64,000 nucleotides of DNA, from positions 368,172 through 432,171 of the forward strand of contig NZ_JACVXB010000002.1 of the NCBI RefSeq assembly GCF_014596945.1, in the 5' to 3' direction. The notes below the pieces were generated by a model, which was not told the origin of the DNA, did not search any database, and worked only from the letters and a program-made list of their open reading frames with translations. Origin of the DNA: Aestuariibaculum sediminum (GTDB lineage: Bacteria > Bacteroidota > Bacteroidia > Flavobacteriales > Flavobacteriaceae). The stretch's first letter is position 1, and each line of letters begins with the position of its first letter. This document shows positions 47,389 to 56,049 of this stretch, one piece after another. The position numbers and the translations under genes were made by a program.

Positions 47389-49437
47389 ATGACTCAGACT
47401 AGACAGTTAGTTGCAATTATGTTTACCGATATTGAAGGGTATACCGCTTTAATGCAAAGGGATGAGCAACAAGCTGTTGAAATCAGGCAAAAACATCGTG
47501 AAATTTTTAATAAGAATACCACGGATTGTGGAGGCGAACTCATACAATATTATGGAGATGGCACTTTAAGCATATTTAAAAGTTCGATAGCTGCTGTGCA
47601 GTGCGCTTTAAAAATGCAACATTATTTTAATCAAGACCCTGTAATTCCAGTGCGAATAGGTATTCATTTAGGCGATATTATAAGAACCGAAACCGATATT
47701 ATTGGCGATGCGGTTAATATAGCTTCAAGAATTGAATCGCTTGCTGTAGCAGGTAGTATATTGGTTTCTAGTAAGATAAATGACGATTTAAGAAATAAGA
47801 GTGATATTCAAACCATTTACTTGGACGTTTTCGAATTTAAAAATGTAAATCAGGTTATGCCTGTATTTGCTGTAGCGAATAAAGGTGTCGTTGTCCCGCA
47901 TTTATCAGACTTGAAAGGTAAAACCGAAGAGCGAATAGGTAAATCATTTAAAAGGTTTAAAAGAAAAGCTGCTGTTTTGTTGGTAGTATTGTTGGCATTT
48001 ATAGCCACGCTTTTATTTACAAGGCAAAAAGTTGGTTCAGGACAAAAAATGAATGATTTAACTATAGCTGTCCTACCTTTTAACAGTGTTAACTTGGATG
48101 ATGGTTCTGAAGCATTTACCGATGGGGTTACTGAAGATATAATAACACATCTATCTAAAATTCAGCATTTACAAGTTATTTCTAGAGCATCAGCTATGCA
48201 TTACAAAGGCTCAGACAAGTCTTTGCAGGACATAGCAAAAGAATTAAATGTGAATTATATTTTAGAAGGTAGTGTGCGTGTAAATAATAATCAGGTACGC
48301 ATAAATGCAAATTTGGTCGATGCATCGAGCAATAAAAATTTATGGGCAAACAATTACGATAATACACTGGTTCAAATATTTAAACTTCAAACAGATGTTT
48401 CAAAAGATATTGCAAATGCACTTCAAATTCGATTAACCGAAACCGAAGAATCTAGACTAAATAATACACCAACAAATAATCCGGCAGCCTATAATGCGTT
48501 TAAAGAAGGTCAAACCTATTTACACAGAGGCGGAGGTAAAGTTGAGGAGTTAAAAAAAGCTGAAGAATTATTTAAAAAAGCAATAGATTATGACCCTAAT
48601 TTTTGCAGAGCTTATGTAGGTCTTGCCGAAACATACTTAGAATATATTTTCTGGGGAAGGGAATCTCCAGAAAAAATGTTGGAGTTAGCTACAAAACCAG
48701 CCTTAAAGGCACTTGCAATAAATTCTAATGATGGAGGTACTTTCGGAGCTCTTGGCTCAATTAGCTACTATAAATTTGAAAAGGAAACTGCTATTTTATA
48801 TTTAAAAAAAGCCATAGAAATCAATCCCAGTTATGTAAGTGCGTACAATAAGCTGGCGTGGATTTATACTTTTGAAGGTAATTTAAAATTGATGGAGGAG
48901 AACTTTAATAAGGTAATTAAGTTAGATCCTTTGTCACCTAAATATTTAGGAGATATGGCGCAATCGTATTATTACCTTGGTGAATTTGAAAAGGGTATTA
49001 AGAAGATGGATGAATCTTTAAAACTATTCCCTAACAATAATATGCTTATTTGGATGAAGGCTTCTAATTTATCTGCTTTAGGACGGTATCAGGAAGCTAT
49101 TCATCTTTATACTTCAAGAAGTGTGGCTTCCAATACTAATTGGATGTTAGGCTATTGTTATGGCATGATAGGTGATTATGATAAAGCAAAAAATATTCTT
49201 GATTATCAATTAAGTAAAAATAAAATGGTTCATGTTCCTCCTTATATGATAGCCACAATTTATATGGGGCTTAAAGATTATGAAAACGCCCTGTACTGGT
49301 TAGAAAAGGATTACGAGGTAGGTGGCCAAGGCTTGTTCTTCTGGGGGTTAAAACGTGATATAAAATTTAAACCATTGCATGGCAATCCTAGATTTCAGGC
49401 TTTAATAAATAAATTACCTTTAGATATACCAAAATAA
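47389..49437 (+). CDS. Class III nucleotide cyclase with TPR sensor region
   Basis: A 682-residue protein. Residues 1-165 are a class III cyclase domain: MFTDIEGYTALM (metal Asp), IQYYGDGTLSIF (second metal Asp), IGIHLGDII and IGDAVNIASRIESLA (Asn and Arg of the transition state). The lysine that usually selects adenine (KTxGD) is Gln here. A transmembrane helix (VLLVVLLAFIATLLF, near 205) leads to a TolB-like domain (LTIAVLPFNSVNLDDGSEAF ... LWANNYDNTLVQIFKLQTDV) and about six TPR units to the end. The cyclase would be cytoplasmic and the TPR part outside. It is divergent (132 bp) from the CNBD activator. Confidence 0.9.
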   Translation: MTQTRQLVAIMFTDIEGYTALMQRDEQQAVEIRQKHREIFNKNTTDCGGELIQYYGDGTLSIFKSSIAAVQCALKMQHYFNQDPVIPVRIGIHLGDIIRTETDIIGDAVNIASRIESLAVAGSILVSSKINDDLRNKSDIQTIYLDVFEFKNVNQVMPVFAVANKGVVVPHLSDLKGKTEERIGKSFKRFKRKAAVLLVVLLAFIATLLFTRQKVGSGQKMNDLTIAVLPFNSVNLDDGSEAFTDGVTEDIITHLSKIQHLQVISRASAMHYKGSDKSLQDIAKELNVNYILEGSVRVNNNQVRINANLVDASSNKNLWANNYDNTLVQIFKLQTDVSKDIANALQIRLTETEESRLNNTPTNNPAAYNAFKEGQTYLHRGGGKVEELKKAEELFKKAIDYDPNFCRAYVGLAETYLEYIFWGRESPEKMLELATKPALKALAINSNDGGTFGALGSISYYKFEKETAILYLKKAIEINPSYVSAYNKLAWIYTFEGNLKLMEENFNKVIKLDPLSPKYLGDMAQSYYYLGEFEKGIKKMDESLKLFPNNNMLIWMKASNLSALGRYQEAIHLYTSRSVASNTNWMLGYCYGMIGDYDKAKNILDYQLSKNKMVHVPPYMIATIYMGLKDYENALYWLEKDYEVGGQGLFFWGLKRDIKFKPLHGNPRFQALINKLPLDIPK

Positions 49438-49440
49438 AAT

Positions 49441-49477
49441 AAAAAGCATAACCTATTTTAATTCAGATTATGCTTTT
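49441..49477. terminator. Intrinsic terminator between cyclase and PepSY-like gene
   Basis: 10-bp stem AAAAGCATAA/TTATGCTTTT (49442-49451 with 49468-49477), placed between convergent genes. Confidence 0.75.
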
Positions 49478-49500
49478 AGTGGACTAATTCGATAAAATAA

Positions 49501-50118
49501 TTAAATAATATCACCATTATTATTAACTTTTATAATGGCTTTATTTCCATGGTTATCAATTTTAACTTTATACAATTTTTGCGTGCCTTTCTTGACACTA
49601 TAATACACTTTATAGGTGTTTTTTAAAATAATACAACCAGGATAAACAGCATGTATGGCATCTAAAATAGGCCTCGGAAGTCTTATGTCTGTAAATGATT
49701 CCAATGAACTTATTAATTTTCCATTATTATCGTAAACGACTTTAATACTGCCATTATGATTGTTACCTTCCTTAAATTCGATATCATAAGACTTTGTCTT
49801 GTTATTAAAGAATTTTTGCTTGGTTAAATCGTAATTAGCAACAAGGCTTTCTAAAGCATTTACGCGTTCGCAATTTACAGTTACAGTTACCGCTTCAAGG
49901 TAATTGGCGTTTAAAGCTTTAACTGGTTTTGATATTGGCATGCCTTTATCTCTGAATATTAAATGAGACGTATTACCTCGTTCTAAATACATAGAAGGGT
50001 CATTTAGTAAAAAATCTGTTTCAGAAGCTAAATATTCTGAATGAACTTTAGTATCAACTTGGGAGTGACATAGGGTGGTAAGTCCTATAAGAGTTAAACC
50101 AAATAATAAACTTTTCAT
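49501..50118 (-). CDS. Exported PepSY-like protein
   Basis: A 205-residue protein with signal peptide (LIGLTTLCHSQ). The C-terminal 120 residues (YDIEFKEGNNHNGSIKVVYD ... LPRPILDAIHAVYPGCIILKNTYKVYYSV ... LYKVKIDNHGNKAIIKVNN) have the alpha-beta pattern of PepSY-like/beta-lactamase-inhibitor-like domains. No further assignment is possible. It has a perfect 16-bp palindrome about 95-110 bp upstream of the ATG, and is downstream of the Crp/Fnr gene on the same strand. Confidence 0.7.
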   Translation of the reverse strand: MKSLLFGLTLIGLTTLCHSQVDTKVHSEYLASETDFLLNDPSMYLERGNTSHLIFRDKGMPISKPVKALNANYLEAVTVTVNCERVNALESLVANYDLTKQKFFNNKTKSYDIEFKEGNNHNGSIKVVYDNNGKLISSLESFTDIRLPRPILDAIHAVYPGCIILKNTYKVYYSVKKGTQKLYKVKIDNHGNKAIIKVNNNGDII

Positions 50119-50212
50119 AATAATAGATTTTAATTAATAAAAATGCTACTATTATTATTTCGAGGGAGTGAAATTTTATAATGTAAAACTAATAACAATA
50201 ACTAAACCAGTA

Positions 50213-50228
50213 TGCTACCTAGGTAGCA
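50213..50228. promoter_or_regulatory. Perfect 16-bp palindrome, possible Crp/Fnr operator
   Basis: TGCTACCTAGGTAGCA is its own reverse complement. It lies 37 bp after the Crp/Fnr stop codon and about 95 bp before the PepSY-like ATG. No T-run follows on the minus strand, so it is not the terminator of the Crp/Fnr gene. Confidence 0.45.
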
Positions 50229-50264
50229 GTTTTTAGAGATTTAAAAAAAAATGGAATTTGTATT

Positions 50265-50957
50265 TTACCTATTTAATTTGTTCTGTAACAAGGAAAGGTT
50301 TTTAATTTCAATGGTTCTATTTTTTATTTCGATTATGCCTTCCTTTTTAAATATTTGAAGCTGACGATTTATTACAGCTCTTGTGGTACCTATTAGTTGT
50401 GCCAGTTCTTTGTGTGGTAAGTCATTAATAGTTTTAATTTTATTAGAGGTTTCATCAAAGTTATTTAAAAGAAGTCTAGCTAATTTGGTAGAAGTGTCTT
50501 CCATAGATGCACTGGAAACATAGGTTTCCATTTGTTTTAATTTTGCAAGTGTATAGTGCAGTAAAGATTTATAAAACTCAGAATTATTAATCATCCATGC
50601 CTTTAGCAGTAAGACATTTGTACTTAGTATTACAGATGGAGATAAGGTTTCGTAATATACTTTCTTATGAGAAATATTTAATAATTTAGAGATATCGAAG
50701 GCATCATTTTTAACAAGTAAAAACAAGGTAAGTTTTCTGTCTTTTTCTGGATTGTAATAATACAGTTTTATTTTGCCGGAAATAATAATGTAAAAATTAT
50801 AGTTAGTTGATTCGGCGTCTAATAAGCAAGTGTTTTTAGGCCATATTTTTATGGATGATATTTCTAAAAATTCACGCAGGTTTACCTCAGAAATCTCTTC
50901 GAATAAAGGGTTTTCTTTTAATAAAGGAATGATATAATCTTTACTTTTTTCTGCCAT
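50265..50957 (-). CDS. Crp/Fnr-family transcription regulator without cNMP signature
   Basis: A 230-residue protein with an N-terminal cupin-like CNBD (FEEISEVNLREFLEISS ... YNFYIIISGKIKLYYY) and a C-terminal winged HTH_Crp (LPHKELAQLIGTTRAVINRQLQIFKKEGII). The Glu/Arg phosphate-binding cassette is absent: the corresponding stretch reads DAFDISKLLNISHKKVYYE. There is also no cysteine cluster for an Fnr-type iron-sulfur site. It is therefore likely to answer another signal or none. It stands alone on the minus strand; a perfect palindrome lies between it and the PepSY-like gene. Confidence 0.85.
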   Translation of the reverse strand: MAEKSKDYIIPLLKENPLFEEISEVNLREFLEISSIKIWPKNTCLLDAESTNYNFYIIISGKIKLYYYNPEKDRKLTLFLLVKNDAFDISKLLNISHKKVYYETLSPSVILSTNVLLLKAWMINNSEFYKSLLHYTLAKLKQMETYVSSASMEDTSTKLARLLLNNFDETSNKIKTINDLPHKELAQLIGTTRAVINRQLQIFKKEGIIEIKNRTIEIKNLSLLQNKLNR

Positions 50958-51120
50958 GCTAGGGGTTGGTTTAGGCTAATAAAGATTATTAAGGAGGATC
51001 TTTTACTTTGATTATCACAAATTTAGACAATTTAAATCATGTGGGTATATTTTAAAGGATATTTATTTTTTAAAGCGTTATAAAAGAAATACTTTTGAAG
51101 TCTAAAAACACATATAATTC

Positions 51121-52344
51121 ATGACCTTTTCAAAGCATCTAAAGTCAAATATTATACCAAATAGACAAGCTGTTAAATTAAATGCTAAAGGCGAATTGTT
51201 TGTTTTAAAGGGGCATCCTTGGGTTTTTTCTAACAATATTGTAAAAATTAAGGATAATGCTAAAACAGGAGACTTGGCTGTTATTTTTAGTAAGAATAAA
51301 AATAAAGTTATAGGCTTAGGATTGTATGATGCTAATTCGCCAATCCGGATAAAAATGCTTCATAATAGTGCCAATAAAGTAGAAATAAATCAAGATTATT
51401 TTAAAAATAAAATTGAAGCAGCTTTTAATAAACGAATGCCATTGTTTAAAACGAATACTAATAGTTACAGGTTGTTATTTGGAGAAAATGATGGTTTCCC
51501 AGGGCTTATAGCCGATGTTTACAGTCATGTATTAGTGGTTAAACTGTATTCAGAAATATGGTTACCATATTTAGAAAATATCATTCCGGGTTTACAGGAA
51601 ATTTCACAAGTAAAAACCGTGGTGATAAGGCTAAGTAGAAATTTGGAACAATCGAGCGCGCATCAATTAAAAAACGGTGAAGTGGTTTTTGGTACTTTGA
51701 AAAATGAGGTGGTCGAATTTGTAGAGCACAATGTTAAATTCTCAGCGAATGTTATTAAAGGGCATAAAACAGGATATTTTTTAGATCATAGGGCAAATAG
51801 AAAGCAAGTAGGACAATGGAGTAAAGGCAAATCGGTACTCGATGTTTTTAGTTATGCCGGTGGATTTTCGGTGCATGCGCTTTATGGTGGAGCAACATCT
51901 GTAACTAGTTTAGATATAAGCAAGCAAGCTTTGGAGATTGCTGTTGAAAATGGGAAATTGAATAAATATTCAGGAAAACACCATATCATAGCAGGCGATG
52001 CATTTGAAGAGCTTCAAAAGTTAATAAATAAAAAAATGACATTTGATGTGGTTGTTATTGATCCGCCCAGTTTTGCCAAACAAGCTTCAGAAATTGAATT
52101 AGCTAAAAAAAAGTATGCACAGTTGGCTGCATTGGGAGAACAATTAACCGCAAAAAAAGGTCTTTTAGTTTTAGCATCTTGTTCTTCTCGAGTGACAGCA
52201 CAGGCTTTTTTCGACATCAATCAGCAGCAGCTAAGTAAAAGTAATCGATCGTTTAAAATAAAATTAAAAACGTATCATGATGTCGATCACCCTGTTACTT
52301 TTGAAGAAGGCGCCTATTTAAAATGTGCATATTACCAATTTTAA
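51121..52344 (+). CDS. Class I 23S rRNA methyltransferase, RlmI-like
   Basis: A 407-residue PUA-methyltransferase. The N-terminal PUA domain (LKGHPWVFSNNIVKIKDN) precedes a Rossmann domain with motif I VLDVFSYAGGFSVHAL near residue 240, DISKQALEIAVENGK and motif IV VVVIDPPSFAKQ, and a CSS motif (VLASCSSRVT) near 355. RlmI makes m5C1962 in 23S rRNA; this protein belongs to the same family, but the modified base is not proven. Confidence 0.88.
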   Translation: MTFSKHLKSNIIPNRQAVKLNAKGELFVLKGHPWVFSNNIVKIKDNAKTGDLAVIFSKNKNKVIGLGLYDANSPIRIKMLHNSANKVEINQDYFKNKIEAAFNKRMPLFKTNTNSYRLLFGENDGFPGLIADVYSHVLVVKLYSEIWLPYLENIIPGLQEISQVKTVVIRLSRNLEQSSAHQLKNGEVVFGTLKNEVVEFVEHNVKFSANVIKGHKTGYFLDHRANRKQVGQWSKGKSVLDVFSYAGGFSVHALYGGATSVTSLDISKQALEIAVENGKLNKYSGKHHIIAGDAFEELQKLINKKMTFDVVVIDPPSFAKQASEIELAKKKYAQLAALGEQLTAKKGLLVLASCSSRVTAQAFFDINQQQLSKSNRSFKIKLKTYHDVDHPVTFEEGAYLKCAYYQF

Positions 52345-52410
52345 TTAAGAAGTACTGGTTGGTTGTTATGCATGCATAATAATTTAATATATTTGTTGAA
52401 ATTCATATTT

Positions 52411-53361
52411 ATGAGCTCAACTAAACTTACCGATATTTTAAACATAAAATATCCCATTATTCAGGCACCAATGTTTTTAGTATCCAATACCGCAATGGTA
52501 AAATCGGCGATGTCATCAGGAATAGCAGGCTGCATTCCAGCTTTAAATTACAGAACTTTAGATGCGTTACGAGCTGCAATAAAGGAATTAAAAAATGCTA
52601 AGGTAGAGGGAGGTGCTTTTGGTTTTAATTTAATTGTAAATAAATCCAATATTAAATACAAAGAACAACTTGCAGTTTTATGTGAAGAAGGTTGTGATTT
52701 TATTATAACCTCATTGGGAAGTCCGGAGGAAACGATAAAAGAAGCACATAAAGTGGGTATAAAAGTTTTTTGCGATGTGGTAGATTTAAATTACGCCAAA
52801 AAAGTAGAACATTTAAATGCCGATGCTGTTATAGCTGTAAACAATCAGGCAGGTGGTCATCGAGGTGATCTATCTCCCGAAACATTGATCAAGTTACTTT
52901 CTGCGAAATGTAACATTCCAGTCATATCGGCAGGTGGCGTAGGATGTAAGGCAGATTTAGACAAAATGATAAGCTTTGGAGCTGCCGGAGTATCCGTGGG
53001 TAGTCCGTTTATAGCCTCAGAAGAAGCGAATGTTACAGCAGCATACAAACAAGCCTGTGTGGATTATGGTTCAGATGATATTGTTGTAACCGAACGAATT
53101 TCGGGTACTCCATGTACCGTAATTAATACGCCCTATGTTCAAAAAATAGGAACGAAAGCTACCTGGTTAGAACGCATTTTAAATAAGAACAAGAAGCTAA
53201 AAAAATGGGTTAAAATGATTCGATTTGCTATAGGAATGAATGCGACAAAAAATGCTGCTACTAAAGCGACTTATAAAACCGTTTGGGTTGCTGGGCCCAG
53301 TATTGAGCATACAACCGAAATTTTACCGGTTTCATCAATTATTGCCCGATTAATTAAGTAA
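52411..53361 (+). CDS. Nitronate monooxygenase-family FMN protein
   Basis: A 316-residue TIM-barrel flavoprotein oxidising alkyl nitronates or related substrates. It shows KYPIIQAPMFLVSN, NNQAGGHRGDLSPETLIKLL (catalytic His in the class I/II motif), VISAGGVGCKADLDKMISFG and AAGVSVGSPFIASEEA (FMN phosphate site). I choose the ATG at 52411 (MSSTKLTDIL); the longer frame adds a hydrophobic MLCMHNNLIY stretch typical of spurious extension. It is followed 44 bp later by the aldo/keto reductase gene. Confidence 0.88.
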   Translation: MSSTKLTDILNIKYPIIQAPMFLVSNTAMVKSAMSSGIAGCIPALNYRTLDALRAAIKELKNAKVEGGAFGFNLIVNKSNIKYKEQLAVLCEEGCDFIITSLGSPEETIKEAHKVGIKVFCDVVDLNYAKKVEHLNADAVIAVNNQAGGHRGDLSPETLIKLLSAKCNIPVISAGGVGCKADLDKMISFGAAGVSVGSPFIASEEANVTAAYKQACVDYGSDDIVVTERISGTPCTVINTPYVQKIGTKATWLERILNKNKKLKKWVKMIRFAIGMNATKNAATKATYKTVWVAGPSIEHTTEILPVSSIIARLIK

Positions 53362-53404
53362 GTTTGTGATGCATATAAGTTAAACAATACATATTTAAGG
53401 AAAA

Positions 53405-54391
53405 ATGAATTTTAGACAACTGGGAGAACGAGGTTTTAAGGTAAGCGAGGTTGGTTTAGGTTGTTGGCAATTAGGTGCCGATTGGGGGCAAGATATTTCA
53501 AAAGAAAGGGCATTCGATATTTTAGATGCAGCAGTAAAAAATGGTATTACTTTTTTTGATACAGCAGATGTATATGGAAATGGAAAGAGCGAATCTATTA
53601 TAGGGGAGTTCATTAAAACATGCCATGCGCCAATTCGTGTAGCTACCAAATTTGGGAGGGCATCAAACGTTTATCCTAATAACTATTCTAAGGATGTTTT
53701 AAGAAAATCTGTTGAAGGTTCGTTACAGCGTTTAGGAATTGAACAACTAGATTTATTACAGTTACACTGTATTCCTACGAATTACTTAGAACAAGGCGAT
53801 ATTTTCAATTGGCTACGAGAATTGCAACAAGAAGGCTTAATAAAACATTTTGGTGCGAGTGTGGAAACCGTAGAAGAGGGTTTGATTTGTTTAGAGCAAG
53901 ACCAACTGCTATCATTACAAGTTATTTTTAATGTGTTTCGACAGAAACTAGTCGACACATTATTACCTAAAGCTCACGAGAAAGGCGTTGGCGTAATAGT
54001 TAGACTTCCATTGGCTAGTGGTTTATTAGCTGGAAAATTTGATATAAATACAAAATTTGCAGAAAGCGATCATCGTAATTTTAACAGAGATGGCCAGGCT
54101 TTTAATGTAGGAGAAACGTTTGCAGGTCTTCCGTTTGAAAAAGGTATAGAGGTAGTTGATAAAATCAAATCCAATATACTTCCAGATGATTGGACTATGG
54201 TTCAATTGGCTTTACGATGGATTTTAGATCATGAAGCGGTTAGCACGATTATTCCGGGAGCCAGCTCCGTGAAGCAAGTTATTGGGAATTCAGCGGTTTC
54301 AGAATTAAGTAGCTTACCCAATGAAATTCATAATAACATTAAACAGTTGTATAAAGAAAAGGTGCATAAATATATTCGTGGAGGCTATTAA
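53405..54391 (+). CDS. Aldo/keto reductase
   Basis: A 328-residue NADPH-dependent reductase with the AKR catalytic set: FDTADVYGNGKSESIIGEF (Asp, Tyr), VATKFGRAS (Lys) and LDLLQLHCIPTNY (His), and NADP-binding IIPGASSVKQVIGNSAV near the C-terminus. The WALDHEAVSTIIPG-like segment places it near the AKR11/13 groups. The natural substrate is unknown. It follows nitronate monooxygenase, possibly in one transcript. Confidence 0.9.
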   Translation: MNFRQLGERGFKVSEVGLGCWQLGADWGQDISKERAFDILDAAVKNGITFFDTADVYGNGKSESIIGEFIKTCHAPIRVATKFGRASNVYPNNYSKDVLRKSVEGSLQRLGIEQLDLLQLHCIPTNYLEQGDIFNWLRELQQEGLIKHFGASVETVEEGLICLEQDQLLSLQVIFNVFRQKLVDTLLPKAHEKGVGVIVRLPLASGLLAGKFDINTKFAESDHRNFNRDGQAFNVGETFAGLPFEKGIEVVDKIKSNILPDDWTMVQLALRWILDHEAVSTIIPGASSVKQVIGNSAVSELSSLPNEIHNNIKQLYKEKVHKYIRGGY

Positions 54392-54497
54392 AAAAAAGCA
54401 CAAAGAAATTTTTATAAAAAAATAGATTGTGAATTAAAGAGGTTGGTTTTAAGTATTTAAAAACCTAACTTAGTGAAACACTTTAAAAAAATAAATC

Positions 54498-54932
54498 ATG
54501 AAATCATATGCCGTTGTTTTCAGTGTAATTGCACTAATCATTTCATTTTCTTGTAAATCAACAACCTCTTCAGCAGATGCTTTATATAATGCACAATGGG
54601 AATTAGAATATATTACAGGGCCGCGCATGGCTTTCGATGGTATATATCCTAATGCTAAGCCTTATCTAGTATTTAATAAAGAAAACGGAAAGGTATCTGG
54701 AAGCAATAGTTGTAATGGTTATATTTCAGATTTTACTGTCGATGGCAATACTATTTCATTTGGAGAACCAGGACCTGCAACACTGAAATTTTGCGAAGGA
54801 GGCGGAGAGGCTCTATTTTTAAAGACCATGAAGAAAATAGACGGATTTAGTATCGATGTCGACGGGAAATTAAATTTAATGATGGGCGACCTTCCAATGA
54901 TGCGTTTTAAGAATGTAGAAAAAAATATGTAG
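54498..54932 (+). CDS. META-domain lipoprotein
   Basis: A 144-residue lipoprotein (lipobox near IISFSC) with a META/HslJ domain: AQWELEYITG, LVFNKENGKVSGSNSCNGYI and LKFCEGGGEALFLKTMKKID. HslJ of E. coli is heat-inducible and linked to novobiocin tolerance; the role in flavobacteria is unknown. It seems to be a single-gene unit. Confidence 0.85.
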   Translation: MKSYAVVFSVIALIISFSCKSTTSSADALYNAQWELEYITGPRMAFDGIYPNAKPYLVFNKENGKVSGSNSCNGYISDFTVDGNTISFGEPGPATLKFCEGGGEALFLKTMKKIDGFSIDVDGKLNLMMGDLPMMRFKNVEKNM

Positions 54933-54952
54933 TGGGTGTTCCAGATTTAAAT

Positions 54953-55507
54953 TTAGGCGAATAATTTCATTTTAATTTTAGGCCATTCGTTATTTAAAAT
55001 ACCATAATTACAGGTGTATTGTTTGTAACCGTCGAGTATAATAACATTCTTTCTGAGGATTCCTCCAAGTGTAGCGCCTAGTTTTTTAACGACTTGGCGT
55101 GATCGCGTGTTACGCTCATCGACAGGAAAATACACTTTCTCGAACTTAAGTGATTCAGAAGCATATTCTAACATTAAAAATTTCATATGTAATTTTAGTC
55201 AGCTATCTTGAAATTCATTTCCTATTCAGGCCCAACCTATATGTAAGATTTTATACTGCCAGTTTATTAGAGACAAAGGCGTACTTCTGGCTTATGTTCT
55301 TTTTAGCTTATCGAAAATAATTAAGGGTATATTTGTTTTATTATAATATCCATCTACAGCAATTTTAACATATTCTTTAAAATCTTCTGCAGTGTCAATT
55401 TTACTAGGAGAATACTCAACGAGATTGGGCTCCTGAGTGATTTCTAGTAAGTTGTTGTAATTACTCAAATCAAGTAATAAAAGGTTTCGTACGTGAATTT
55501 TCAGAAG
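54953..55507 (-). pseudogene. GNAT (RimJ/RimL-like) acetyltransferase pseudogene with three in-frame stops
   Basis: One reading frame on the minus strand reads LLKIHVRNLLLLDLSNYNNL ... TQEPNLVEYSPSKIDTAEDF ... GYYNKTNIPLIIFDKLKRT, then TAA, ARSTPLSLINWQYKILHIGWA, TGA, IGNEFQDS, TGA, LKLHMKFLMLEYASESLKFE ... SRQVVKKLGATLGGILRKN ... CNYGILNNEWPKIKMKLFA. This is a complete acetyltransferase of about 185 codons broken by three stop codons in frame (about 55283, 55232 and 55208), and the start codon is missing. The intact 77-codon 3' part alone could not fold a GNAT. It fills the otherwise empty 55.2-55.5 kb region. Confidence 0.88.
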
Positions 55508-55620
55508 TTAGGAGTGTACATAATATTGGTTCATCCTGAATTTTAATTAAAGGTTAATTTTTGATGGCTTTACTAAGTCATTTTGTATTTTTACCAACGC
55601 TAATAAAAATACAAAATTAA

Positions 55621-56046
55621 ATGCCATTATCTAAAGAAAATGTGATCGCGCAAGCGAATGCCGCCTGCAAAAATACTTTAATGGAAACTCTGGAGATTGA
55701 AGTTGTTGATTATGGCGAAAATTTTTTAGTTGCACGCATGCCTGTAAATTCCAGAGTCCATCAGCCGGATGGTGTATTACATGGTGGAGCTACAGCTGCA
55801 CTAGCTGAAAGTGTAGGTAGTTTTGCGTCGCATATTTTTATCGATACAGAGCAATTTTTTGTTCGTGGCATAGAAATTTCTGCAAACCACTTAAAGAGTA
55901 TACGAGAGGGATTTGTTTATGCAAAAGCTACGTTTGTGCATAAAGGAAAAACGACCCAGTTGCTTGATATAAAAGTAACCGACGACGCTAATAACCTGAT
56001 TTCGGTTTGTAAATTATCTACCATTTCGTTACCAAAAAAACGATAG
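55621..56046 (+). CDS. menI: Hotdog-fold thioesterase, candidate DHNA-CoA thioesterase
   Basis: A 141-residue PaaI/YdiI-type hotdog thioesterase. It resembles E. coli MenI (YdiI) in VARMPVNSRVHQPDGVLHGG, ATAALAESVGSFASH (catalytic Glu in the helix after HGG) and ISANHLKSIREGFVYAKAT. MenI releases 1,4-dihydroxy-2-naphthoate in menaquinone synthesis. The gene is 3 bp before menF and is followed by menD, which supports this role. The gene symbol is an inference from similarity and context. Confidence 0.75.
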   Translation: MPLSKENVIAQANAACKNTLMETLEIEVVDYGENFLVARMPVNSRVHQPDGVLHGGATAALAESVGSFASHIFIDTEQFFVRGIEISANHLKSIREGFVYAKATFVHKGKTTQLLDIKVTDDANNLISVCKLSTISLPKKR

Positions 56047-56049
56047 TTA

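Noticed and set aside
50213-50228. Palindrome as terminator of the Crp/Fnr gene
   Set aside because: On the minus strand no T-run follows; a T-run is present only on the plus strand, where no gene ends.
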